This document shows, one piece after another, positions 11,424 to 19,922 of a stretch of DNA of 64,000 nucleotides; positions within the stretch are counted from its first letter, which is position 1, and each line of letters opens with the position of its first letter. The translations under genes and the position numbers were made by a program. The notes beneath the pieces are model-generated. The model ran no database searches. It worked only from the letters and a program-made list of their open reading frames with translations, and had not been told where the DNA came from. Origin of the DNA: Halalkalibacter oceani (GTDB taxonomy: Bacteria; Bacillota; Bacilli; Bacillales; Bacillaceae_D). The DNA lies in NCBI RefSeq assembly GCF_023715705.1, contig NZ_JAMBOS010000003.1, forward strand, positions 186,001-250,000, read 5' to 3'.

Positions 11424-11474
11424 GGGGATGTCTCAAAAGGGAAGATAAACTCTTTTGAGACATCCCCTTATCTT
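11424..11474 (+). terminator. Hairpin terminator after fbaA
   Basis: Perfect 16-base arms GGGGATGTCTCAAAAG (11424-11439) and CTTTTGAGACATCCCC (11452-11467) followed by TTATCTT. The T tract is weak. The arm and the GCTTCGGGG before it resemble the hairpin at 21446-21486. Confidence 0.65.
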
Positions 11475-11520
11475 AATGAACGATGTAACCGATTTTACAC
11501 TATGTGAAAGGGTGATGAAC

Positions 11521-12162
11521 ATGAAGTTTTTTATTGATACAGCTAATCTTGATGAAATCAAAGAAGCACATGCCTTAGGTATTCTCGCCGGGGTTACGAC
11601 CAATCCGTCCTTAGTGGCGATAGAGGGCGTTGATTTTCATGAGCGGCTTCGCGAAATTACTTCGCTTGTCCCGGGCTCTGTCAGCGCTGAAGTGATTGCG
11701 CTTGATGCCGAAGGAATGATCAGTGAAGGGAAGGAATTGGCGGCGATTGCCCCGAATATTACAGTGAAAGTCCCGATGACGACGGAAGGGTTGAAAGCCG
11801 TCCATGCCTTTTCTGAACTATCAATTAAAACAAATGTCACCCTTGTTTTCTCAGCAACGCAGGCCTTGCTCGCCGCCCGGGCGGGAGCCACATATGTCTC
11901 TCCATTCCTTGGACGCCTTGATGACATCGGCCATAACGGTTTGGATTTGATTAGTGAAATTGTCGAGATTTTCGAGATTCATGACATTCCGACGGAAATT
12001 ATCGCCGCATCCGTACGTCATCCTGTCCATGTCAATGAGGCTGCGCGCAGGGGAGCACATATTGCGACCATTCCATTTAAGGTAATCCAGCAGCTTACGA
12101 AGCATCCATTAACTGACCAAGGAATTGAAAAGTTCCTGGCTGATTGGAAGGAACGCACGTAA
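11521..12162 (+). CDS. tal: Transaldolase (small TalC/MipB type)
   Basis: Transfers a dihydroxyacetone unit between sugar phosphates in the non-oxidative pentose phosphate pathway. 213 residues, the length of the small decameric class and of B. subtilis YwjH/Tal. [13 protein letters not shown] opens the barrel, the Schiff-base lysine is in [12 protein letters not shown] around residue 83, and a phosphate-site segment [10 protein letters not shown] lies near 135. Start ATG 11521 follows GAAAGGGTGA; an upstream in-frame ATG at 11455 falls inside the preceding hairpin and is not credible. A fructose-6-phosphate aldolase cannot be told apart by motif alone, but the context favours transaldolase. 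Confidence 0.94.
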   Translation: MKFFIDTANLDEIKEAHALGILAGVTTNPSLVAIEGVDFHERLREITSLVPGSVSAEVIALDAEGMISEGKELAAIAPNITVKVPMTTEGLKAVHAFSELSIKTNVTLVFSATQALLAARAGATYVSPFLGRLDDIGHNGLDLISEIVEIFEIHDIPTEIIAASVRHPVHVNEAARRGAHIATIPFKVIQQLTKHPLTDQGIEKFLADWKERT

Positions 12163-12204
12163 AGATAGAGGGGCACAAACTCATAATAGGGAGATCAGTG
12201 CCGG

Positions 12205-12240
12205 GCTTGGGTCAAAAGGGTTTCCCCTTTTGGCACAAGT
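12205..12240. repeat. Hairpin after transaldolase
   Basis: CTTGGGTCAAAAGGG and CCCTTTTGGCACAAG form an imperfect stem around TTTC. The apex CAAAAGGG/CCCTTTTG is shared with the other hairpins between genes in this window. There is no T run, so it is a weak terminator. Confidence 0.5.
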
Positions 12241-12459
12241 CCGTAGCTTCTCTGCTATTCTCGGATTGATTAAGGGTTACGGCCATTTTGCCGGTTCCTC
12301 CTACTCCATATTATTCACGAATTTATCCATCCTATTAAACGATTCCCTTGCCAATCTGACACACAAAAGCTCGTTACTTTCTCCTTGTTATGGTTATAAT
12401 GGAAATAGAGAAGTTACCAACGTGTCTTCGGGCTGAGTAATAATGGAAGGGATGCGATT

Positions 12460-13743
12460 ATGGATAAATTAATGATTAAAGGCGGCAAGCCTTTAGAAGG
12501 AACTGTACAAATAAGCGGAGCTAAGAATAGTGCGGTTGCTTTAATTCCCGCAGCCATCTTGGCTGATTCTTATGTGACAATCGATAATCTGCCAGAAATA
12601 TCTGACGTGCAGCTGTTAGCTGAACTCCTGAAAGAAATCGGGGGAGAGGTGCAGCTTAACGCTCAGGAAATTACGATAAACCCGGCTGCAATGATTTCGA
12701 TGCCGCTGCCAAACGGCCGCGTCAAAAAACTGCGCGCCTCCTACTATTTGATGGGAGCGATGCTTGGAAAATTTAAAAAAGCTGTCATTGGTCTCCCGGG
12801 AGGATGCAATCTTGGTCCCCGTCCGATTGATCAGCATATTAAAGGGTTTGAAGCGCTTGGCGCAAAGGTGACGAATGAGCAGGGAGCGATTTATTTGCGG
12901 GCCGAGGAGCTTCGCGGCGCGAAGATCTACCTTGATGTTGTCAGCGTCGGAGCGACGATTAATATTATGCTGGCCGCCGTACGGGCCAAAGGACAAACGA
13001 TTATTGAAAACGCGGCGAAGGAGCCTGAAATCATAGATGTCGCTACTCTGTTGACGAGCATGGGAGCTAAAATAAAGGGAGCAGGCACAAACGTCATCCG
13101 GATTGATGGCGTCGACTCCTTAAGCGGCTGCAGGCATTCGATTATTCCCGACCGGATTGAAGCCGGAACGTATATGATTATTGCCGCTGCTGTTGGACAG
13201 AAGGTAGTCATTGATAATATTATTCCTTATCACGTGGAATCGCTGATTGCCAAGCTTAGGGAGATGGGAGTAACGATTGAAGTCGAGGATGATCGGCTGC
13301 TCATACATAACAGCACCAAGAAAAAGGGTGTTGATATTAAGACGCTTGTTTATCCTGGTTTTCCAACTGACCTCCAACAGCCTTTTACGAGTCTGCTGAC
13401 TCAGGCCCAAGGTACGAGTATTGTCACCGATACGATTTATAACGCACGTTTTAAGCATATTGATGAATTGAGACGGATGGGCGCCAATGTTAAAGTCGAA
13501 GGCCGCTCCGCTATTATCAACGGAAGTACGACACTGCAGGGCGCAAGGGTGAGGGCAAGTGACCTCCGCGCGGGTGCTGCCTTGGTCGTCGCTGGTCTTC
13601 TCGCCGAAGGGGTGACGGAAGTTTCCGGACTGGAGCATATTGATCGCGGCTATGCCAATTTAGTCGAAAAGCTTGTCGGTCTTGGTGCGGAAATATGGAG
13701 AGAAAAAATGACAGAAGAAGAATTGGATCAGGTGAAAAGCTAA
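12460..13743 (+). CDS. murAB: UDP-GlcNAc 1-carboxyvinyltransferase 2
   Basis: Transfers enolpyruvate from PEP to UDP-GlcNAc, the first committed step of peptidoglycan synthesis. 427 residues. [11 protein letters not shown] near the start binds the substrate, and [15 protein letters not shown] holds the active-site cysteine that fosfomycin alkylates. It is one of two MurA enzymes in this window; the other (59171) is the MurAA type. Position between transaldolase and glpX identifies this as the MurAB (MurZ) paralogue of Bacillus. Start ATG follows GGAAGGGA. A TATAAT (12395-12400) lies upstream without a clear -35. Confidence 0.96.
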   Translation: MDKLMIKGGKPLEGTVQISGAKNSAVALIPAAILADSYVTIDNLPEISDVQLLAELLKEIGGEVQLNAQEITINPAAMISMPLPNGRVKKLRASYYLMGAMLGKFKKAVIGLPGGCNLGPRPIDQHIKGFEALGAKVTNEQGAIYLRAEELRGAKIYLDVVSVGATINIMLAAVRAKGQTIIENAAKEPEIIDVATLLTSMGAKIKGAGTNVIRIDGVDSLSGCRHSIIPDRIEAGTYMIIAAAVGQKVVIDNIIPYHVESLIAKLREMGVTIEVEDDRLLIHNSTKKKGVDIKTLVYPGFPTDLQQPFTSLLTQAQGTSIVTDTIYNARFKHIDELRRMGANVKVEGRSAIINGSTTLQGARVRASDLRAGAALVVAGLLAEGVTEVSGLEHIDRGYANLVEKLVGLGAEIWREKMTEEELDQVKS

Positions 13744-13773
13744 AGGATACAAGCGAGAAAAGGGGGAGAAAAA

Positions 13774-14739
13774 ATGGAAAGAAGTTTATCGATGGAATTA
13801 GTCCGGGTTACCGAAGCAGCGGCGCTTGCTTCGGGACGATGGATGGGACGCGGCAATAAAGAGGAAGCCGACCGTGCCGCTACAGAAGCAATGCGGGATG
13901 TCTTTGACACGATTCCGATGAAGGGAACGGTCGTCATCGGAGAAGGGGAAATGGATGAAGCGCCGATGCTTTATATCGGTGAAAAGCTGGGGAATGGCTA
14001 TGGTCCGCGGGTCGATGTCGCGGTCGATCCATTGGAGGGCACGAATATCGTCGCCTCCGGGCAATGGAATGCCCTCGCGGTTTTGGCGGTCGCTGATCAC
14101 TCGAACCTCCTGCATGCTCCGGATATGTATATGGATAAAATCGCGGTAGGTCCAGAGTCTGTCGGCAAAGTCGATATTAATGCACCGATTCTTGACAATC
14201 TTCAGGCGGTGGCCAAAGCGAAGAATAAGGATGTTGAAGATCTTGTCGTTGTCATTTTAAACCGCAAGCGGCACGAGAAAATGATTGAAGAAATCCGGTC
14301 AGCCGGTGCCCGGATTAAGCTTCTTCCGGATGGAGATGTCGCAGCCGCTGTCAATACGGCTTTTGGCGATACAGGAGTCGATCTGCTGCTCGGCTCAGGC
14401 GGGGCCCCGGAAGGCGTACTGGCGGCCGTCGGCTTGAAATGTCTCGGAGGAGAGCTTCAGGGCAAGCTGCTGCCGCAAAATGATGCCGAGCTTCAACGCT
14501 GCAAGAAGATGGGCATTGAAGATGTGTCGAAAGTTCTTTATATGGATGATCTCGTCAAGGGGGACGACTGTATCTTTGCCGCTACCGGTGTAACGGACGG
14601 GGAACTTTTACGCGGAGTGCGCTACAATGGAACGACGGCCACGACACAATCGCTTGTCATGCGGGCAAAATCAGGAACCGTCCGATTTGTTGACGGGAAA
14701 CACAGCATGAAAAAGAAACCGGATCTCGTTATTCGCTAA
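13774..14739 (+). CDS. glpX: Fructose-1,6-bisphosphatase, class II (GlpX)
   Basis: Hydrolyses fructose 1,6-bisphosphate to fructose 6-phosphate in gluconeogenesis. 321 residues, as for GlpX proteins. Metal-binding signatures are [14 protein letters not shown] around residue 55 and VDPLEGTN around 85, both of the lithium-sensitive phosphatase superfamily; [10 protein letters not shown] near 210 is also conserved. It lies 30 bases after murAB with GGGGGAG before the ATG and is probably cotranscribed with it. B. subtilis has this gene (ywjI) at the same place between murAB and rho. Confidence 0.96.
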   Translation: MERSLSMELVRVTEAAALASGRWMGRGNKEEADRAATEAMRDVFDTIPMKGTVVIGEGEMDEAPMLYIGEKLGNGYGPRVDVAVDPLEGTNIVASGQWNALAVLAVADHSNLLHAPDMYMDKIAVGPESVGKVDINAPILDNLQAVAKAKNKDVEDLVVVILNRKRHEKMIEEIRSAGARIKLLPDGDVAAAVNTAFGDTGVDLLLGSGGAPEGVLAAVGLKCLGGELQGKLLPQNDAELQRCKKMGIEDVSKVLYMDDLVKGDDCIFAATGVTDGELLRGVRYNGTTATTQSLVMRAKSGTVRFVDGKHSMKKKPDLVIR

Positions 14740-15083
14740 TTTTTTATCAGCAAAAATAAGTTCAATAAAAACGCTGGCACTGTCGCGACTATGGAAGGCG
14801 GTGCCTTATGTTTGGCGAAGCACATGAAAGAGACTTGAATAATATGTTGAAATATGGGTAAAATATAGCTAATATAGACATGCTTTGCTTTTGCTAATCA
14901 CATTCACCGATTCCATCTCCGAAACCCTCCATTCTTCCTTTATGCTTTTTCAAGGGATTACCCTTAGAAATAAAAGGTATTGTCAAGAATTGAGTTGCGA
15001 TCTTCATTATTATTTTTCGTAATCACAGCAATCATTGCCGCTGGCGGCCAATGATTTATTAATTATAGAAGCGTGGTGTAACA
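14740..15083. other. Gene-free leader of rho
   Basis: 344 bases without a credible gene. It is AT-rich in its second half and carries a candidate promoter, TTGAAT (14835-14840), 18-base spacer, TAAAAT (14859-14864), leaving a leader of over 200 bases before rho. I see no strong terminator after glpX. Long leaders are typical of autoregulated rho genes, but no specific structure could be assigned by eye. Confidence 0.4.
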
Positions 15084-16358
15084 ATGGGAGTCCATATCTC
15101 AGATTTAGAAAATATGAAGCTAAAAGAGCTTTATGAACTTGCTAGGGAATATAAAGTATCCTATTACAGCAAGTTAACAAAAAAAGAACTAATATTTGCT
15201 ATATTAAAAGGTCAGGCCGAGCAGGATGGGCTGATGTTTATGGAAGGCGTGCTTGAGATCATCCAGACGGAAGGCTTTGGCTTCTTGCGGCCGATCAATT
15301 ACATGCCGAGCTCTGAGGATATTTACATTTCGGCCTCGCAGATTCGCCGCTTTGATCTTCGAAACGGCGATAAAGTCTCAGGGAAGGTGCGTCCTCCTAA
15401 GGAGAACGAACGCTATCACGGGCTTCTTCACGTCGAGGCGGTAAATGGTGATGCACCGGAGACTTCGAAGGAACGTCCCCACTTCCCGGCTTTAACTCCA
15501 CTCTATCCTGAACAAAAAATCGAGCTTGAAACAGCTCCTGGACGTATTTCCTCACGAATCATTGATATGATTTCACCGGTTGGGTTCGGGCAGCGTGGCT
15601 TAATTGTCGCACCTCCTAAGGCAGGGAAGACGTCCTTGATGAAGGAAGTGGCCAACAGCATTGCTGAAAATCATCCCGACGTTGAATTAATTGTGCTGTT
15701 AATTGATGAGCGTCCTGAGGAAGTTACCGATATTGAACGGTCTGTCAAAGCGGAAGTCGTCAGTTCCACTTTCGATGAGGTGCCGGAAAACCATATCAAG
15801 GTGGCTGAGCTCGTGCTTGAGCGGGCAATGCGTCTCGTCGAGCATCGAAAAGATGTGGTCATCCTGATGGACAGTATTACACGACTGGCGCGTGCCTATA
15901 ATTTGGTCATTCCGCCAAGCGGACGAACGCTCTCCGGGGGGATTGATCCGGCGGCTTTCCATCGTCCGAAGCGTTTTTTCGGGGCGGCAAGAAATATTGA
16001 AGAGGGCGGCAGCCTGACAATACTGGCGACGGCTCTCGTCGAGACCGGTTCAAGAATGGACGATGTCATTTACGAGGAATTTAAAGGAACGGGCAACATG
16101 GAGCTGCATCTCGACCGGAAGCTGGCTGAACGCCGGATTTTCCCGTCAATCGACATTCGCCGCTCCGGTACAAGAAAAGAAGAGCTGTTATTGCCGAAGA
16201 ACCAGCTTGAAAAGCTTTGGGCCATTCGGAAGACGATGAACGATTCACCGGAATTTGTCGATCACTTCATCAAACGAGTGAAGGATACGAAAACGAATCT
16301 TGACTTTTTTGAAGTAATGGAAGATGAAATGAACAGGCAGGGCCGCAGAAGAAGCTGA
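15084..16358 (+). CDS. rho: Transcription termination factor Rho
   Basis: Hexameric RNA helicase that ends transcription of untranslated RNA. 424 residues. The Rho N-terminal helical domain ([20 protein letters not shown]) and a cold-shock-like RNA-binding domain (about 50-125, GFGFLRP) are followed by the RecA-type motor with Walker A PPKAGKTS, Walker B VILMDS, and the Q/R-loop region ending [13 protein letters not shown]. It is the compact Bacillus form, without the large basic insertion of actinobacterial Rho. The ribosome site before ATG 15084 is weak (GTGGTG), which fits low expression. rho followed by an L31 gene is conserved in Bacilli. Confidence 0.98.
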   Translation: MGVHISDLENMKLKELYELAREYKVSYYSKLTKKELIFAILKGQAEQDGLMFMEGVLEIIQTEGFGFLRPINYMPSSEDIYISASQIRRFDLRNGDKVSGKVRPPKENERYHGLLHVEAVNGDAPETSKERPHFPALTPLYPEQKIELETAPGRISSRIIDMISPVGFGQRGLIVAPPKAGKTSLMKEVANSIAENHPDVELIVLLIDERPEEVTDIERSVKAEVVSSTFDEVPENHIKVAELVLERAMRLVEHRKDVVILMDSITRLARAYNLVIPPSGRTLSGGIDPAAFHRPKRFFGAARNIEEGGSLTILATALVETGSRMDDVIYEEFKGTGNMELHLDRKLAERRIFPSIDIRRSGTRKEELLLPKNQLEKLWAIRKTMNDSPEFVDHFIKRVKDTKTNLDFFEVMEDEMNRQGRRRS

Positions 16359-16380
16359 TCAAGAAACTTCATTTTCATAG

Positions 16381-16409
16381 TTGCAATTCTAAGCCTGACT
16401 TGATATAAT
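16381..16409 (+). promoter_or_regulatory. Sigma-A promoter of the L31 gene
   Basis: TTGCAA (16381-16386), 17-base spacer, TATAAT (16404-16409) with TG at the extended -10 position. A strong promoter that lets the L31 gene be expressed apart from rho. I looked for a Zur palindrome (TCGTAAT...ATTACGA) and found none. Confidence 0.8.
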
Positions 16410-16473
16410 TTCGTCATGTGTGATCAGATAAACTCTGTTTCGAAAAGATTCAGGGCAAAAGGAGATGAAGGAA

Positions 16474-16719
16474 ATGAAACAAGGTATTCACCCAAATTAC
16501 CAAAAAGTGGTATTTATGGATACAAGCACTGGTTTTAAGTTTCTAAGCGGATCAACAAAAGGATCAAGCGAAACAATTGAATGGGAAGATGGTAACACCT
16601 ATCCCCTTTTAAAAGTTGAAATTAGTGCGGATTCACACCCATTCTACACTGGTAAGCAGAAGCTTAACGATGTAGGCGGACGTGTCGATCGCTTTAAGAA
16701 GAAATATAATATGAAATAA
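16474..16719 (+). CDS. rpmE2: Ribosomal protein bL31, cysteine-free type B
   Basis: 81-residue bL31. It begins [16 protein letters not shown], has the type B insert ([20 protein letters not shown]) and ends with the family motif [20 protein letters not shown]. It has no cysteine, so it cannot bind the zinc held by type A L31 (C+). In B. subtilis the gene next to rho is the zinc form RpmE and the cysteine-free form YtiA is elsewhere under Zur control; here the type B form is at the rho locus, as I recall for some other Bacilli. ATG 16474 has GGAG nine bases upstream; the in-frame ATG at 16465 touches it. Confidence 0.95.
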   Translation: MKQGIHPNYQKVVFMDTSTGFKFLSGSTKGSSETIEWEDGNTYPLLKVEISADSHPFYTGKQKLNDVGGRVDRFKKKYNMK

Positions 16720-16815
16720 GAGCATATGCTGCACAACGCTCAGCTTTCTCAGGGAGCTGGACCCGCCGGCCGAGAGGAAGAGTGGCGAGGGCTTCAGAAG
16801 CTGAGCATGCTTAGT

Positions 16816-16852
16816 GAGGGTGTCCCGAATGATTGGGACACCCTCCTTTTTT
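16816..16852 (+). terminator. Terminator after the L31 gene
   Basis: Perfect arms GAGGGTGTCCC (16816-16826) and GGGACACCCTC (16835-16845) followed by CTTTTTT. Confidence 0.9.
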
Positions 16853-17159
16853 AAAGGCTGAGACATCGGTAAAGTGTGAATTTTTCGGAAATGGCGAACA
16901 AAACACTGGCGTGGAGCTATATTCGGAGTGGTCGAGTACCTTTTCATTCTTTGGATTTTGCACACCCTAATGTGGCTTTCTTATTATTTCCCGAAAAAAA
17001 TGCGTGAGAGAAGATGTGTCATGTTTTACATAGCAGTCTGCATTTCTGTTAAAATAAAACTGAATTTTCACAAACACCTCATATAGAACAATATGGAAAA
17101 ACGGCTTTAAATTAACTGTTTTAAAAGATTTATCAACTCTCATAATAAAGATAAATTGT

Positions 17160-17188
17160 TTGACGGGAATTTTAAGAGATGATAAAAT
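17160..17188 (+). promoter_or_regulatory. Sigma-A promoter of the catabolic block
   Basis: TTGACG (17160-17165), a 17-base spacer, TAAAAT (17183-17188). It lies 59 bases before the first gene of the ABC importer and is the only good promoter I found at the head of the block. Confidence 0.75.
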
Positions 17189-17191
17189 CAG

Positions 17192-17208
17192 TATACCCTA
17201 TAGGTATA
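17192..17208. promoter_or_regulatory. Palindromic operator candidate at the block promoter
   Basis: TATACC (17192-17197) and GGTATA (17203-17208) are perfect 6-base arms around CTATA, placed over the predicted transcription start, where a repressor would block RNA polymerase. No regulator gene lies in the block, so the protein, if any, is encoded elsewhere. Confidence 0.5.
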
Positions 17209-17246
17209 GTCAGTTTTGGGGAATAAAGAGATAGAGAGGGTATAAC

Positions 17247-18038
17247 ATGGCGACAAAACCGAAGTTAGAAATTAAAAACCTCGCGGTGCGTTATAATACA
17301 AAAGACTCAAGTACACTCGCCTTAACCGGGGTTGATTTAACCGTGGAAGATGGAGAATTTGTCGCGGTTGTCGGACCGAGCGGGTGCGGAAAGTCTACTT
17401 TGTTAAAAGTAGTTTCCAATCTGATTAAGCCGGCGGAAGGCTCTGTTCTGATTGATGGCGAGCCGGTTAAAAAAATTCCCGATGGCGTCGGGATGGTCTT
17501 CCAAAATGACGCGCTGCTCCCATGGAAATCAGTGCTCGATAATGTCCGCCTGCCGCTCGCTGTGAAAAACCAGCCGAAAGAGGCGCAGGAAGAAACGGCG
17601 CGCAAGTATATTGAGATGGTTGGCCTGTCCGGTTTTGAAGACTTTTATCCGAAGCAGCTTTCAGGCGGTATGAAAAAACGTGTGGCGCTGGCCCGTGCTT
17701 TTACATACGATCCATCTCTTTACCTGATGGATGAACCATTTGGTCCACTGGATGCGCAGACAAGGGTCATTATTGGGGAGGAATTTTTGAAAATGTGGGA
17801 GAAGGTCGGTAAAAGTGTCCTCTTTATTACCCATGATATTGAGGAAGCGATTGCGCTGGCGGATAAGGTTGTCGTCATGTCGAACCGTCCAGGACGGATT
17901 AAAGCTGAATTTAAGATCGATATCGAGCGCCCGCGTCCTTTTTACGAAACGCGCTTTAATCCAACATTTCAAAGATTGCAGAAAGAGATTTGGCAAGCTT
18001 TGGCCGAAGCAAATAAAGAAGTTGGGAGTCAGCTGTAA
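17247..18038 (+). CDS. ABC importer ATP-binding protein (SsuB/TauB/NrtD-like)
   Basis: 263-residue ATPase of the nitrate/sulfonate/aromatic-compound ABC importer family. Walker A is GPSGCGKST around residue 48, Q-loop VFQNDALLPW, signature LSGGMKKRVALARA, Walker B LYLMDEPFG, and the switch histidine is in FITHDIEEA. The family imports sulfonates, taurine, nitrate, pyrimidine precursors or aromatic carboxylates, so sequence alone does not fix the substrate. It opens a same-strand run that leads into ubiD and the later catabolic genes, and its stop overlaps the permease start by one base. I infer import of the compound the block degrades. Confidence 0.93.
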   Translation: MATKPKLEIKNLAVRYNTKDSSTLALTGVDLTVEDGEFVAVVGPSGCGKSTLLKVVSNLIKPAEGSVLIDGEPVKKIPDGVGMVFQNDALLPWKSVLDNVRLPLAVKNQPKEAQEETARKYIEMVGLSGFEDFYPKQLSGGMKKRVALARAFTYDPSLYLMDEPFGPLDAQTRVIIGEEFLKMWEKVGKSVLFITHDIEEAIALADKVVVMSNRPGRIKAEFKIDIERPRPFYETRFNPTFQRLQKEIWQALAEANKEVGSQL

Positions 18039-18853
18039 TGAGTAACGAAGAGAAGAACAACCAAACAAAGACATCCCCTGGTCAAACGATTGCGAAAAAA
18101 AACAATAATGAATCATTAATTGTCTGGACAGGACGGATATTAGTCGGGGTTATTATTTTATTTTTTTGGGAATGGACATCAGGACGCTTTTTTAATGAAT
18201 TTTGGATTAGTAAGCCTTCCTTAATCGTGGAACGAATTGTCGATTTAACGGTGGGCGGTGACTTATGGTATCATGTCGGCTTTACGCTGCAGCAGGCGAT
18301 CATCGGTCTTGTCATCGGGATGGTGCTCGGTACGTTACTCGGAGTGGCGCTGGCCTCGACTCACTGGCTTGATAAGTGGATTTATCCATATATGATGGCG
18401 CTCTACAGCCTGCCGCGTGTTGCTCTCGCGCCGCTTTTTGTTGTCTGGTTCGGGATCGGGATGACGTCAAAGATTATTATGGTTATCGCAATGGTCATCT
18501 TTGTCGCGTTCTACAATGCTTATGAAGGCATTAAAAATATCGACCGTGATCTGCTTGATATGATGAAAACATACAAAGCAAATCGCTTGAAGACGTTCAC
18601 GTGGGTCGTCCTTCCGTCGATTACGGTATGGATTTTGACGAGTTTGCGCCTGAACATCGGGATGGCTCTGATCGGGGCCGTAATTGCGGAATTAATCGGC
18701 TCGAATCGCGGTCTGGGCTATTATATTACCTATTCTTCCGGGCTTCTTGATATTACGGGAGTCTTTACCGGATTGGTCTTAATTATGATTATTGCTGTTA
18801 TTTTAGAGCAGATCATCGTTCAATTCGAGAAAAAGCTTCTCAGATATCGTTAA
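18038..18853 (+). CDS. ABC importer permease (SsuC/TauC-like)
   Basis: 271-residue membrane protein with about six transmembrane helices after a charged, Asn/Lys-rich N-terminal tail of 30 residues. The coupling-loop region that contacts the ATPase (EAA-like motif, FYNAYEGIKNIDRDLLDMMK) lies around residue 165. Family: binding-protein-dependent permease of the sulfonate/nitrate/aromatic group. ATG overlaps the stop of the ATPase gene, so translation is coupled. It works with the ATPase upstream and the lipoprotein downstream. Confidence 0.93.
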   Translation: MSNEEKNNQTKTSPGQTIAKKNNNESLIVWTGRILVGVIILFFWEWTSGRFFNEFWISKPSLIVERIVDLTVGGDLWYHVGFTLQQAIIGLVIGMVLGTLLGVALASTHWLDKWIYPYMMALYSLPRVALAPLFVVWFGIGMTSKIIMVIAMVIFVAFYNAYEGIKNIDRDLLDMMKTYKANRLKTFTWVVLPSITVWILTSLRLNIGMALIGAVIAELIGSNRGLGYYITYSSGLLDITGVFTGLVLIMIIAVILEQIIVQFEKKLLRYR

Positions 18854-18897
18854 TTACTTATAAAATGATGATCTTATTCGAAAGTGGAGGGAACAAG

Positions 18898-19908
18898 ATG
18901 AAAGTAAAAGTATGGGTACTATCTTTATTGGCAGTAATGGTAATTGCACTAACCGCGTGCGGCGGTAATGAGCCGGAGCAGGGAGCCGGAGAGCAGCCTG
19001 AAGGAACGGATCAGGGGAATGGAACAGAAGAGAACATGACCATCCGTCTCGGGCTTGTCTGTGGAGGGATGACCCCGCTTTTGGCACAAATCGGAATTAA
19101 TGATGGGTCATTTGAGGAAGCCGGGTTAACCGTTGAAGAAAATTGCTTTACATCTGGTTCAGATGCCGTTCAAGCATTGGTCGGCGGAAGTATTGATGCC
19201 AACCTCGGTTCTTATGAGCATGTTCTTCGCTTTGCCAATAATGCCTTGTCTGTCAAAGCTTACGGACAGCTTTATGATGGAATTGGTTATTCACTAGTTG
19301 TCAGAGAGGATGCTCCTTATCAAGGATTGGAAGATCTAGCTGGCGAAACATTGGCTGTTACACGTGCGGGAAGCTTGTCTGATACTGGGCTTCGCCACGG
19401 TCTTGAAGCAAGTGGAATTGATCCTGATCGTGATGTTGAAATCATTGGCAGCGGCAGCGGGGCAAGTATGTTTGCTTCGATTGAAAACTCTCAGGTAGCC
19501 GGTGGAATGGTGTCAGAGCCAACCATTTCGCAAATGGTCTCTTCCGGTGATTTCAGAGTTCTTTATGAGCCGGAGGTTGAATATGCGGGGATCGTCGTCA
19601 TGGCGACAACAGAATGGGTTGACGAAAACAGTGAAGCGATGACCGTCTTTTTACGAGTGCTAAATGAAATTAATGACCGCGTCAAAGATGATCCGTCTTT
19701 AGCGGTGGAACCGATGCAGCAGAACTTTGAGAACATTGAGCCTGACGTGCTGGAAATGGCGATTGCCAATCAACTGGCACGTGTCCCTGAAGGATTGAGA
19801 GTAACTGAAGAAGGTGCGGCTAATGTGGCGGAAACAGCGGTCGAATTAGAGATTATTGAGGAGCCTGTTTCGTTTGACGAGGCTGTCGACTTATCTTACC
19901 TACCTTAA
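18898..19908 (+). CDS. ABC importer substrate-binding lipoprotein (NMT1/SsuA-like)
   Basis: 336-residue extracellular binding protein. A signal peptide ends in lipobox LTAC (cysteine about residue 20), followed by a Gly/Glu/Gln-rich acidic linker typical of alkaliphile lipoproteins, then the type 2 periplasmic-binding fold (IRLGLVCGGMTPLLAQ... FTSGSDAVQALVGGSIDA). ATG 18898 with GGAGGG upstream gives the lipoprotein signal directly; an earlier in-frame ATG at 18865 would precede it with a non-signal segment. It is the substrate-specificity component of the importer, and its ligand should be the compound degraded by the downstream enzymes, or a precursor. It ends 14 bases before ubiD. Confidence 0.92.
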   Translation: MKVKVWVLSLLAVMVIALTACGGNEPEQGAGEQPEGTDQGNGTEENMTIRLGLVCGGMTPLLAQIGINDGSFEEAGLTVEENCFTSGSDAVQALVGGSIDANLGSYEHVLRFANNALSVKAYGQLYDGIGYSLVVREDAPYQGLEDLAGETLAVTRAGSLSDTGLRHGLEASGIDPDRDVEIIGSGSGASMFASIENSQVAGGMVSEPTISQMVSSGDFRVLYEPEVEYAGIVVMATTEWVDENSEAMTVFLRVLNEINDRVKDDPSLAVEPMQQNFENIEPDVLEMAIANQLARVPEGLRVTEEGAANVAETAVELEIIEEPVSFDEAVDLSYLP

Positions 19909-19922
19909 GGAGGGCTTGAACG

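Larger units (their letters stand above)
16720..17246. other. Gene-free region between core genes and the catabolic block
   Basis: 527 bases without a credible gene. It holds the L31 terminator (16816-16852) and, at its right end, the promoter and palindrome listed separately. The middle (about 16900-17150) is AT-rich and shows nothing I can name. This is the left junction of the catabolic block relative to the B. subtilis order, but I see no attachment site, direct repeat or integrase remnant. Confidence 0.6.

Noticed and set aside
12125-12436. 103-codon plus-strand open frame between transaldolase and murAB
   Set aside because: Overlaps the transaldolase end and a hairpin, has mixed composition with no domain pattern and no ribosome site.
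16404-16440. Zur box at the L31 promoter
   Set aside because: TCGTCATGTGTGATCAG is not a palindrome and does not match TCGTAAT-N-ATTACGA.
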